Source: Pyrobaculum sp. (GTDB lineage: Archaea; Thermoproteota; Thermoprotei; Thermoproteales; Thermoproteaceae). From it: DNA of 14,139 nucleotides. The notes under the pieces are model-generated. The model did not search any database. It had not been told where the DNA came from and was given only the letters and a program-made list of their open reading frames with translations. A program made the position numbers and the translations under genes. Location: assembly GCA_009903905.1 (NCBI GenBank), contig WYEI01000274.1, positions 1 to 14,139 on the forward strand. Reading direction: 5' to 3'. Of the stretch, positions 7,270-13,535 are shown piece after piece. Position 1 is the stretch's first letter, and every line of letters starts with the position of its first letter.

Positions 7270-7701
7270 TCTGCTGAGAACCCTCTCCTCTATAGTCACT
7301 GACGCAATTGTGGCGTCAAGTAGAGCCTCCGCCTGTTAGGCGGGTCCGAAGGCCGCCTCGACGTGAGATGTACACGCACCTATGCGTATATCTTTCCGGC
7401 GGAGAGACGAGTAAAACCCGGCGATATATACCGCGTCGGCAACTCATGGTGCACCAGCTCTCACGGCCTCCACCTGCCGCATCTCTCTACGACCCCAAGC
7501 TTAAGAGCCACGGGCCGCGGGAGCTCAGGCGTGGGATCTGCGTAGATATGGAACAGAGAGGTGAACGGAGGCGGCTGGGGCGGGTATCGAATCGAACACG
7601 TCGAAATTAGCCAGCGCACGGAATCGGCGCATCTCACAGCCAACATATGGAATCAGTCAATGTTTGGTCGGATCGCGCTGACGACAACCAAAAGAGCCCA
7701 A
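7270..7701. other. Non-coding region between hemA and tRNA-Pro, with two hairpins
   Basis: No convincing protein gene is seen in these 432 bases: candidate frames are short, lack promoters and have unlike composition. A nested hairpin occupies 7288-7325 (CTCTA with TAGAG outside, TGACGC 7300-7305 with GCGTCA 7313-7318 inside), followed by CCGCCT/AGGCGG at 7329-7343. Both could mark the end of the hemA transcript, although no T-run follows. The second is also read as a tRNA-like fragment below. The remainder (7360-7690) shows nothing I can name. Confidence 0.5.
7320..7345 (+). other. tRNA-Asn(GTT)-like fragment: D-stem 3' strand plus anticodon arm
   Basis: GTAGAGC (7320-7326) matches the 3' side of a tRNA D-arm. 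One base (7327, position 26) separates it from a 5-bp stem TCCGC/GCGGG (7328-7332 with 7340-7344, one T-G pair) enclosing the 7-base loop CTGTTAG with anticodon GTT at 7335-7337. This is the geometry of tRNA positions 20-43 for asparagine. I find no matching acceptor stem, D-stem 5' strand or T-arm (TTCRANY) on either side within about 300 bases. It may be a pseudo-tRNA, a piece of a heavily interrupted or split tRNA, or a chance hairpin. Confidence 0.3.
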
Positions 7702-7796
7702 TGGTGGGGCCGCCGGGATTTGAATTCCCGGGGGACTACCCTCCCGGGGTCACGCGGACCCGAACCGCGCATCCTACCAGGCTAGACTACGGCCCC
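7702..7796 (-). tRNA. tRNA-Pro (anticodon CGG) with an 18-nt intron in the T-arm; CCA encoded
   Basis: Reading from 7796 downward: acceptor GGGGCCG (7796-7790) pairs with CGGCCCC (7712-7706). TA is followed by the D-arm with AGCCTGGTA in the loop. The anticodon stem CGCGG/CCGCG (7769-7765 with 7757-7753) encloses TTCGGGT, with anticodon CGG at 7762-7760. Variable loop TGACC. The T-stem 5' strand CCGGG (7747-7743) is interrupted by an 18-nt insert, then T-loop TTCAAAT (7724-7718), CCCGG (7717-7713), discriminator A at 7705 and a genomically encoded CCA at 7704-7702. The RNA reads CCG proline codons. An AT-rich element lies just upstream (7821-7832) and a short T-run (7693-7690, minus strand) follows the CCA. 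Confidence 0.92.
7725..7742 (-). other. Non-canonical tRNA intron at position 53/54 of tRNA-Pro
   Basis: Removing exactly these 18 bases (AGGG... to ...GGGAA) joins T-stem CCGGG directly to T-loop TTCAAAT and gives a normal tRNA. No one-base shift of the boundaries works. Introns at non-37/38 positions, including the T-arm, are established for Thermoproteales tRNAs and are removed by the splicing endonuclease at a bulge-helix-bulge. I could not draw a canonical BHB at these junctions by hand; a relaxed form is likely. The intron itself contains a second CCGGG that can pair with the T-stem 3' strand. Confidence 0.75.
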
Positions 7797-7820
7797 CCCA
7801 TCTCCCCCGTTGTTGGGCCT

Positions 7821-7832
7821 ATTTATCTTTTA
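7821..7832 (-). promoter_or_regulatory. Probable TATA element of tRNA-Pro
   Basis: TAAAAGATAAAT on the minus strand is centred about 29 bp before the tRNA 5' end. It overlaps the stop codon of the small upstream ORF (7830-7832). Confidence 0.4.
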
Positions 7833-8021
7833 CCGCCTAATAAAGCTCAGAGATGATGACCAGCGGCTCCGTCTCTCTATCGTCTCTTTCAGCTCTTCGT
7901 AGCGGGCCAGGGAGTCTATATGCTTGTCGTATCCTCTGATTCTTGTCCTGCCGTCAGGTATTTCCGTGGCTTGGAGTCTCCGCCCACGTAGTATAGCCTG
8001 CCCAGGGGCTTTCCAGGCCAC
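7830..8021 (-). CDS. Possible small basic protein, unknown function
   Basis: A 63-codon frame from GTG 8021 to TAA 7830, rich in arginine and lysine with an amphipathic, probably helical C-terminal half (SLARYEELKETIERR). It has no membrane segment or recognised motif. An AT-rich stretch (ATTTTCTTA, about 8042-8050) is centred near 26 bp upstream of the GTG and would suit a leaderless start. The frame stays open upstream to a TGA at 8085-8087 and still looks protein-like (LVDFLTFGKALK) but offers no start codon there. The piece could therefore also be the tail of a gene that lost its beginning. It lies 33 bp upstream of the tRNA in the same direction and is divergent from the MutS-like operon. 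Confidence 0.35.
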   Translation of the reverse strand: MAWKAPGQAILRGRRLQATEIPDGRTRIRGYDKHIDSLARYEELKETIERRSRWSSSLSFIRR

Positions 8022-8142
8022 CTTGAGGGCCTTTCCGAATGTAAGAAAATCTACGAGCCCGCCATGAGTTAAAAGTCCCTGGGCTCATCCAGCACAACGG
8101 TCTGTCGTGATAGACCTTTAGGCCGCACGCTAGACATAAAAA

Positions 8143-8151
8143 TGTTTAAAC
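8143..8151 (+). promoter_or_regulatory. TATA box of the MutS-like operon
   Basis: TGTTTAAAC is centred at about 8147.5, 22.5 bp before GTG 8170 and 25.5 bp before the adjacent in-frame GTG 8173. The hemA spacing would favour 8173. No Shine-Dalgarno precedes either codon, so the first gene appears leaderless. Confidence 0.55.
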
Positions 8152-8169
8152 CTCAGCTATGGCTGGGCT

Positions 8170-9654
8170 GTGGTGTACCTTACTATTCTCGGCGGAAGGG
8201 GGAGACGTATCGACGAGCAGGTTGCGCGCGATCTCAGAATCCACGAGCTTCTTGGCGATATCTTCGGCAAACGCAACGACGACTTTCTGAGGAGTCTCTA
8301 CCTTGAGCCGCTGGACAACGAGGAGGTTGCCGTGTTCAGGCTTAACGTATTTAGAGATTTGTTGAAGGGCGAGGTCCTCGATGCCGTTGCCGAGTTCGTG
8401 GAGCGCGTCAATAAGGCCGTGAGGATCCTCGCGATGGAGAAGGACGTGTACGAGGAGCACAAGATCGGGATGCATGTGGACGCGGCTCTGATCTACACCG
8501 AGGCGGTGGAGACCGCGTGGAGCCGCCTCAGAGGTCTCCCTATAGAGTCCGAGGGCTTGGCGAGCTTCACCAGATATCTAGGCGAGATTGCGGGGAGCGA
8601 GAAATTCCGCGAGCTGAGGCGAAGGGCCCGCGAGGCCGCCGAGGCCAGGGACCAGATTAAGATCAGAGTGTGGATAGAGGGCGATAGAATTAGAGTCACC
8701 AGGTATGAAGACGGCGAGGACCTCTCGGCGCTGGTGGAAAGCTTGTTCTCAAGGTTCAAGGGGGACGGAGAGGGCGCCGAAGTTAAGTACATAAAAACCA
8801 CGGGCGATACCTCCCACATACATGCGGCGATTCTCAGAGGGGCCTTTAAAATATATAGGACCCAATACGACATACTGAGAAGGTTCTCGGAGGACTTTCC
8901 AAGCTTTATAGATGATGGAATTGCCAATTTCGCAAAAGAGGCCGAGTTCTATTTAATATATGTAAACTATATGAAGAGTCTCGAGCAGATGGGATACCGA
9001 TTCGCCATACCGTCGTTCACCGACGGCGGCATCTATGTGCGGAAGTTCTACAATCTGCTTCTGGCGAAAAGAGGATTTGCCGTTCCGAACGACATACAGA
9101 CCGACGGCTCTAGGAGGATTTTCGTCATAACTGGGATGAACAGCGGAGGCAAGACGACGTTTGCCACGTCCTTCGGGCAGATTGCCTTTCTTGCCAAGCT
9201 GGGACTCCCAGTGCCCGCCGTTGAGGCGAAAATTCCGTTCTTCTCCTCGATAATGACGGCGTACCCCGTGGAGGAGGACGTGGAGGAGAGGTTGAGCAGA
9301 CTCGAGCTGGACGTCGCGCGGGCTAAGGCGATTATAGAGAGGGCCGACAGCCGCTCTCTGGTCATAGCGAACGAGCTGTTTTCAAACACTACCTCAGACG
9401 AAGGGCTCCTCTTGACGAAGCTCTTCTTTGAGAAGCTGAGAAAAAGAGGCTCGTACTGCCTTTTCGTCACATTTCTGCACAAAGCCGCCGACCTCGACGG
9501 CGTCATAAGCCTCGTGGCGCAGCCCTCCCCCGATGACCCCGAGAGGCCCTCGTACGTGATAGCGCCGGGACGGCCGCCGGCGGAGTACATGGCCGCCAGG
9601 ATCGCTAGGCGGTACCAGCTCACTTACGAAAAGATAAGGGAGGTGGTCAAATGA
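8170..9654 (+). CDS. MutS-like ATPase A (no mismatch-recognition domain)
   Basis: A 494-residue protein whose C-terminal third is a MutS-family ABC-type ATPase: Walker A GMNSGGKTT at 322-330, then FGQIAFLAKLG typical of MutS. A degenerate Walker B, SLVIANE (396-402), has Asn401 where MutS has the Mg-binding Asp, although Glu402 remains. NTTSDEG (406-412) follows in the position of the MutS dimer-interface GTS motif, and LHKAADL keeps a histidine (His437) where MutS has its conserved His. The N-terminal part (about 1-300) is helical and charged, like the MutS lever/core. It lacks the N-terminal mismatch-binding domain with its Phe-x-Glu motif, and no Smr nuclease domain is seen. The start is GTG 8170 or the next codon GTG 8173. 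Its stop overlaps the start of the second MutS-like gene. Function is unknown; Thermoproteales have no canonical MutS-MutL pathway. Confidence 0.85.
   Translation: MVYLTILGGRGRRIDEQVARDLRIHELLGDIFGKRNDDFLRSLYLEPLDNEEVAVFRLNVFRDLLKGEVLDAVAEFVERVNKAVRILAMEKDVYEEHKIGMHVDAALIYTEAVETAWSRLRGLPIESEGLASFTRYLGEIAGSEKFRELRRRAREAAEARDQIKIRVWIEGDRIRVTRYEDGEDLSALVESLFSRFKGDGEGAEVKYIKTTGDTSHIHAAILRGAFKIYRTQYDILRRFSEDFPSFIDDGIANFAKEAEFYLIYVNYMKSLEQMGYRFAIPSFTDGGIYVRKFYNLLLAKRGFAVPNDIQTDGSRRIFVITGMNSGGKTTFATSFGQIAFLAKLGLPVPAVEAKIPFFSSIMTAYPVEEDVEERLSRLELDVARAKAIIERADSRSLVIANELFSNTTSDEGLLLTKLFFEKLRKRGSYCLFVTFLHKAADLDGVISLVAQPSPDDPERPSYVIAPGRPPAEYMAARIARRYQLTYEKIREVVK
9638..9646 (+). promoter_or_regulatory. 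Shine-Dalgarno of the second MutS-like gene
   Basis: GGGAGGTGG lies 4 bases before ATG 9651, inside the end of the upstream gene. Leader-dependent initiation for this internal operon gene contrasts with the leaderless first genes of the window and fixes the start. Confidence 0.7.
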
Positions 9655-11114
9655 TAGAGTTCGACTTGCTCAGAACGGGGGCCGCGCAGCCGGTAGCCGG
9701 CGCGGACGACCTCCGGAGGGATCTCGAGCTGGACAAGATAGTGGCCGTTGCGTCGGGCGGCGACGAGCTGGTGGCCGAGGTCTGGAGGGAGGTCCTTCTC
9801 CTCGCCGACGCCTCGCCCCACTCCATCAGCTACAGGCAAGACGCCGTCAGGGACGCCTTGAAGAATAGAGACGCCGTGTTGAGACTCTACAAGATCGCCA
9901 ACGAGACGGTTGACGCGGTGCAGAGGAGGGTCTTTCTGTTCAGGCCGCACGACCCCGTGCTGGTGGTGCATGAGGCTGTCAACGGGCTGGAGGTGATGGT
10001 GGCGTCTCTCCGCGACGTACTGGCTGTCTTGAAATCAGCCGCATTCTCCTCGGAGGCCTTCAGGCAGATGTCCAAGTCCGTCTTGGACAACATAAACGAC
10101 GAGTTCCTAGCCTCGGCGCAACAGCTCGTCAAAATACTGCGGTTCGAGGACGGAGTCCAGTTCTCGGTCAAGATAGGCGAGCTAAACATTCTTGAAAACC
10201 CCGTCCTGCTGGTGCCCAGGAAAGGGGGGAATAACATCTTCTCGAAGGTGCTGAGGAGGGATGAATATGTATATCGGCTGGACCCAAGAGATGAGGCGGG
10301 CGGCTACATACTTGACGACATAAGGAAGTGGGTCTTGGCAAGAGCCGCCTCTACGATCTTCAAGGCGTTCAATCATTTGAATTCCTTCTTCGAGTACCTG
10401 CGGAGGCAACTGGCGTTTTACGTAGGCGCAGTAAACCTCAGCGGGTATTTCGAGAAGCTGGGCCTGCCCGCGACTTACCCACGGCTGTCCAAGGGCGCGC
10501 TGAAGTTCAGCAACATGTACTGCCTATCGCTATCTATTTCCACCGGGTCTAGGCCCGTGCCCTACGACCTAGATGTGGAGACTGGGGGAGGATTCGCCGT
10601 GGTGGTGACCGGCGCAAACAGGGGAGGCAAGACCACCTACCTGAAGACGGTAGGCCAGTCGCTAGTCCTCGCGAGGGCTGGGCTGTTCGTCCCCGCGGAC
10701 GAATTCACGTTGCCCTCTACAGGCGCGGTCTATACGCACTTCCCGCGTCAGGAGGATAGAACGCTCTCATACGGCAAATTTGAGGAGGAAGTTAAGAGGT
10801 TCAGCGACATAGTCAAGAGCCTAAGGCGGGGCGACTACGTCTTGATGGACGAGTCGTTCTCATCCACAAACCAAGTCGAGGCGTCTGTAGTCGCCGAGGA
10901 GGTCGTCGCGGCGCTAGTGGATTCTGGCGTGTACGTCTTCTATGTGACTTTCCTACAGGACTTCCTAAATAGATTCCTAGACCGCTATGGGGATAGGGCG
11001 GTGTTGCTGGTGCCCGAGGTCTGGCAAGAGGGGACAAGGACGTTCAGACTGGTGAGAGGGAAGCCGACGCCGGGATACGCCATCGATATATGGAGAAAGT
11101 ACATGGCCGCGTAG
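9651..11114 (+). CDS. MutS-like ATPase B (no mismatch-recognition domain)
   Basis: A 487-residue paralogue of the upstream protein, overlapping it by 4 bases (ATGA) and preceded by a strong Shine-Dalgarno, so the two are made together. Walker A is GANRGGKTTY at 321-330, followed by LKTVGQSLVLARAGLFVPA, very close to MutS. TLSYGKFEEEVKRF (371-384) resembles the MutS segment between Walker A and B. Walker B is intact, YVLMDESFSSTN (396-407), with Asp400 and Glu401. The position of the conserved MutS histidine is occupied by Gln436 (TFLQDF). The N-terminal 300 residues are mostly helical and do not resemble the MutS mismatch-binding domain. Together with ATPase A it probably forms a heterodimer with two composite, unequal active sites. 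No MutL, nuclease or helicase gene is next to the pair, and its substrate is unknown. Confidence 0.87.
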   Translation: MIEFDLLRTGAAQPVAGADDLRRDLELDKIVAVASGGDELVAEVWREVLLLADASPHSISYRQDAVRDALKNRDAVLRLYKIANETVDAVQRRVFLFRPHDPVLVVHEAVNGLEVMVASLRDVLAVLKSAAFSSEAFRQMSKSVLDNINDEFLASAQQLVKILRFEDGVQFSVKIGELNILENPVLLVPRKGGNNIFSKVLRRDEYVYRLDPRDEAGGYILDDIRKWVLARAASTIFKAFNHLNSFFEYLRRQLAFYVGAVNLSGYFEKLGLPATYPRLSKGALKFSNMYCLSLSISTGSRPVPYDLDVETGGGFAVVVTGANRGGKTTYLKTVGQSLVLARAGLFVPADEFTLPSTGAVYTHFPRQEDRTLSYGKFEEEVKRFSDIVKSLRRGDYVLMDESFSSTNQVEASVVAEEVVAALVDSGVYVFYVTFLQDFLNRFLDRYGDRAVLLVPEVWQEGTRTFRLVRGKPTPGYAIDIWRKYMAA

Positions 11115-11262
11115 CAGACGCATCAGATGGAGCTTAGACGCACGTAGGCTATCGAGACGGGGCAGATCTCACCGATCGGTTGAAAATTTTGTTATGCGGA
11201 TTACCGGCACTCTGTTCAGCAACTCTCCTACGGGCTTTGGCCAAGCGTACACTACCGTCGTT

Positions 11263-11284
11263 GGCGATTCTCTACACAATCGCC
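11263..11284. other. 7-bp hairpin between convergent genes
   Basis: GGCGATT (11263-11269) pairs with AATCGCC (11278-11284) around an 8-base loop. It lies in the 271-bp gap between the end of the MutS-like operon and the end of purK, which also holds a 10-bp palindrome ACCGATCGGT (11171-11180) followed by AAAATTTT. A role in transcript ends is possible but unproven. No gene is seen in 11115-11385. Confidence 0.3.
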
Positions 11285-11385
11285 GGACCTCGTTGGCTTA
11301 CCGGACCCCCCCCAACTCTCTGCGACCTCAGATTAGGTTAATGTTAATGTTAGATTGTTAAACAAATGAGCGACGAAATTGTTCC

Positions 11386-12486
11386 TCAATGGGGTAGAAT
11401 AGGTCCGGCGGCGGCCCGTGGGGCGGCGCGGGGCCTCATGACTAGGCGTGGGAATTCTCTGCCGTAGAGGATCTTCAGCGCGGCGCGGGCCCTCGCCTTG
11501 GCCTCCTCGGCGGTGGGGGCTACTATGTTTATGTGGCCCATCTTGCGCCGTGGCCTCGCCTCCGCCTTGCCGTACCAATACACTTTGCCGAGCCGCTCCA
11601 GCTCTCTGATAGGCGGCGCCGCAAGGCCTAATATGTTGACCATGGCAGTCGGCGCGATGGCCTGCGGCCTTTTTATGGGCAGGCCCATGACAGCCCTCAC
11701 GTGGTTTTCAAACTGGGAGGCGTCGGTCTCCAACGTCCAGTGGCCTGTGTTGTGGACACGCGGCGCAATCTCGTTGACAAGGATGCGGCCCTCCCTATCC
11801 TCAAAGAACTCGACGGCAAGGACCCCCACGTACTTACGCCACTCGAGGATCTTCTCGACGTATCTATACGCCTCGGGGGGCGTCTCAGTCGGCGCGTAGT
11901 TCCAGACCAGAACGCCGTCGACGTAGTAGTTCTCGGCGGGCGGGTAGAAGTAGACGTCGCCGTCCTCCCCCCTAACGGCGACTATGGAGAACTCCCGCCT
12001 GATGTCTACGTACTCCTCCACGAGGAGGGGTCCTCCCTCCGGCGTCTCCCGGGGGAGGAGATACTGGCCCTTACCGTCGTAGCCCCCCGCCGGCCATTTG
12101 GCCACGGCTCTGCCGAACTTCTCCGCTAACTCGAGAGCCTCGGTGGGGTTCCTCGCCACGGACCACCGGGGCACTGGGACGCCCAGGCCCTCCAGCGTTT
12201 TCCTCTCCGCGATTCTGTTCTTCTTAAGGTTAAGGTAGTCTATGTGGGGTCTGAGCTTTCTCTGCCGCTGGGCGTAGTCGGCCACCGCCTCGTCTATGTT
12301 TTCAAATTCGTAGGTCACGTAGTCCGCCTCGTCGACTGCGTGGAAGGGGTCCTCCGCCTTCTTTGCACATCTATACGCCGGGGCCCGCGGGTCAGGTTCG
12401 TGCACGAAGAACTCCATCGGCATCCTCGCGGCGGCCCAACACATCATCAAGGCGAGCTGACCCCCGCCGAGCACCAGCAGACGCAT
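11386..12486 (-). CDS. purK: N5-carboxyaminoimidazole ribonucleotide synthetase
   Basis: A 366-residue ATP-grasp enzyme that carboxylates AIR with ATP and bicarbonate to N5-CAIR in de novo purine synthesis. The N-terminal GGGQLALMM (7-15) is the PurK dinucleotide-like fold. YEFENID (59-65) is typical of PurK. The ATP-grasp glycine loop is GGYDGKGQ (134-141), with VEEYV (156-160) before the catalytic half. The metal and substrate site is NEIAPRVHNTGHWTLE (238-253), and RKMGHINI (314-321) is the C-terminal signature. The last 20 or so residues are an Ala/Arg/Pro-rich tail beyond the family core. The start ATG 12486 is set by the immediate fold start and a TATA element upstream. It follows purE, whose product PurE uses N5-CAIR directly, by 64 bp. 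Confidence 0.95.
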   Translation of the reverse strand: MRLLVLGGGQLALMMCWAAARMPMEFFVHEPDPRAPAYRCAKKAEDPFHAVDEADYVTYEFENIDEAVADYAQRQRKLRPHIDYLNLKKNRIAERKTLEGLGVPVPRWSVARNPTEALELAEKFGRAVAKWPAGGYDGKGQYLLPRETPEGGPLLVEEYVDIRREFSIVAVRGEDGDVYFYPPAENYYVDGVLVWNYAPTETPPEAYRYVEKILEWRKYVGVLAVEFFEDREGRILVNEIAPRVHNTGHWTLETDASQFENHVRAVMGLPIKRPQAIAPTAMVNILGLAAPPIRELERLGKVYWYGKAEARPRRKMGHINIVAPTAEEAKARARAALKILYGREFPRLVMRPRAAPRAAAGPILPH

Positions 12487-12499
12487 GTCGTTTAAAACA

Positions 12500-12514
12500 T
12501 GTGTTTAAAAAATC
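12500..12514 (-). promoter_or_regulatory. TATA box of purK
   Basis: GATTTTTTAAACACA on the minus strand is centred about 22 bp upstream of ATG 12486. With no Shine-Dalgarno before purK, this suggests a separate leaderless purK transcript in addition to any readthrough from purE. A second TTTTAAAC (12490-12497) is too close to the ATG to serve. Confidence 0.5.
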
Positions 12515-12550
12515 TTTACAGGTTCCGTAGCGGTTGCTTATGTTTTTAAG

Positions 12551-13036
12551 CTATGGCTTAAAAGACTTTATGAAGCTTTTCGAGAGGACGTCGTCTCGCA
12601 TCTGAGCCATGTGTCTCTTCACTTTTTCTCTCACCTCGGGGTACTTGACGCCTAGTATCCTGGCGGCCAGGTAGGCGGCGTTGGCGGCGCCTCCTATGGC
12701 CACGGTGGCGACGGGGGTGCCCCTCGGCATCTGGACTATGGAGAGGAGCGAGTCGAGGCCGCCGAGGTGCCGCGTGGGTATGGGGACGCCTATCACCGGC
12801 AAGGGGGTGTGGGAGGCGGTCATGCCCGGGAGATGCGCCGCGCCGCCCGCCCCCGCGATGACGACCTCAAACCCCTCCTCCTCAGCCCTCTTGGCGAACT
12901 CCGCCATGAAGTCCGGCGTCCTGTGGGCGCTGACCACCTTGGCCTCGTAGGGTATCCCCAACGCCTCAAGCACCTCCAAAGCCTCCTTCATGACCTCCAA
13001 GTCGTTTATAGACCCCATAATCACGGCGACTTTCAT
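12551..13036 (-). CDS. purE: N5-CAIR mutase (class I PurE)
   Basis: A 161-residue PurE that moves the carboxylate of N5-CAIR to carbon to give CAIR. The substrate-phosphate loop is [10 protein letters not shown] (7-16), where most PurE proteins have MGSxSD. SAHRTP (36-41) carries the catalytic His38, and [11 protein letters not shown] (62-72) is the core class I signature, followed by GVPIPT (83-88). Length matches class I PurE (about 160-170 aa), which works with PurK, and purK is the next gene downstream on the same strand. The start ATG 13036 begins the first beta strand directly and has a TATA box upstream. Confidence 0.96.
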   Translation of the reverse strand: MKVAVIMGSINDLEVMKEALEVLEALGIPYEAKVVSAHRTPDFMAEFAKRAEEEGFEVVIAGAGGAAHLPGMTASHTPLPVIGVPIPTRHLGGLDSLLSIVQMPRGTPVATVAIGGAANAAYLAARILGVKYPEVREKVKRHMAQMRDDVLSKSFIKSFKP

Positions 13037-13052
13037 AACCCACGCAAGTCAT

Positions 13053-13065
13053 GATAAATATAAGG
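13053..13065 (-). promoter_or_regulatory. TATA box of purE
   Basis: CCTTATATTTATC on the minus strand is centred about 23 bp upstream of ATG 13036, and no Shine-Dalgarno follows. Confidence 0.55.
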
Positions 13066-13382
13066 CAAACACGCGAAAACGGCGGTTGCAGGTTGAACTC
13101 TTTACTTTCCGGCTACACGGCAACGTGAGGCGACTAGGCGCGTCTGCCGCTGTGGGGGGTAGTATGATGTCTACTCGGCTAGGAGCGAGGCGGAGGCTGT
13201 GAGGAGCAGTCCCGCCGAACGTGAATGCAGGTTCCCAGATGGCTATTTTGTCCGCTATAAACAACGCACAGCTGAGCGCCACGGGCCACTTGCGGGGGCG
13301 TCTGAGGGGTCTAGCCGTGAGGGACCCCGTCTGAGAGCCGCCGCCTGCCACGTGTTAAGGTTTAGTTCCGCTCTTAAAAAGT

Positions 13383-13425
13383 GACGGGCTCAGAGGCGGG
13401 GATGGCTATCGCCGCATGAGCCGTC
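13383..13425 (+). other. Structured element in the purE-purL intergenic region
   Basis: The 499-bp gap 13037-13535 has no gene I can support. It contains a long imperfect hairpin: GAC (13383-13385) with GTC (13423-13425), GGCTCA (13387-13392) with TGAGCC (13417-13422), and GGCG (13395-13398) with CGCC (13410-13413), separated by GA/GCA and closing an 11-base loop. A T-rich tract follows and CTCTTAAAAA precedes it (13371-13380). A second, smaller stem GGGGTC/GACCCC lies at 13306-13328, flanked by a repeated GTCTGAG. This could be a small RNA or a cis element; no known RNA class is recognised. Confidence 0.3.
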
Positions 13426-13503
13426 TCTGTGTTTATTTAAGTGAATGAGTAAAGTGCGGCGGATTTATTCGCCGGTTTTCCTTCATGTTTTTAATTGATC
13501 AGC

Positions 13504-13515
13504 TAAATTTTTATA
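13504..13515 (+). promoter_or_regulatory. TATA box of purL
   Basis: TAAATTTTTATA is centred about 26 bp before ATG 13536, indicating a leaderless purL transcript. Confidence 0.6.
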
Positions 13516-13535
13516 GTCTACTTGTTTCGAGGTCC

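Noticed and set aside
7308..7610. 100-codon plus-strand frame after hemA
   Set aside because: Very Arg/Pro-rich, runs through the hairpins and has no start signal; non-coding is more likely.
7853..7940. ATGATGA resembling box C of a C/D guide RNA, with CTGA about 87 bases later
   Set aside because: The spacing is too long for an archaeal C/D RNA, no internal D'/C' pair and no terminal stem, and it overlaps the end of the small ORF.
13300..13335. CTGA...GTGAGGGA...CTGA resembling D'/C'/D boxes
   Set aside because: The C'-to-D spacer is too short and no box C is found upstream.
13049..13351. 100-codon minus-strand frame between purE and purL
   Set aside because: Low-complexity Arg/Pro/Ser-rich translation with no domain character; its 3' end runs into the purE promoter region and no TATA or Shine-Dalgarno supports it.
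13199..13384. 61-codon plus-strand frame ending in the hairpin region before purL
   Set aside because: No promoter at the right distance, unlike amino-acid composition and no motif; probably chance in GC-rich DNA.
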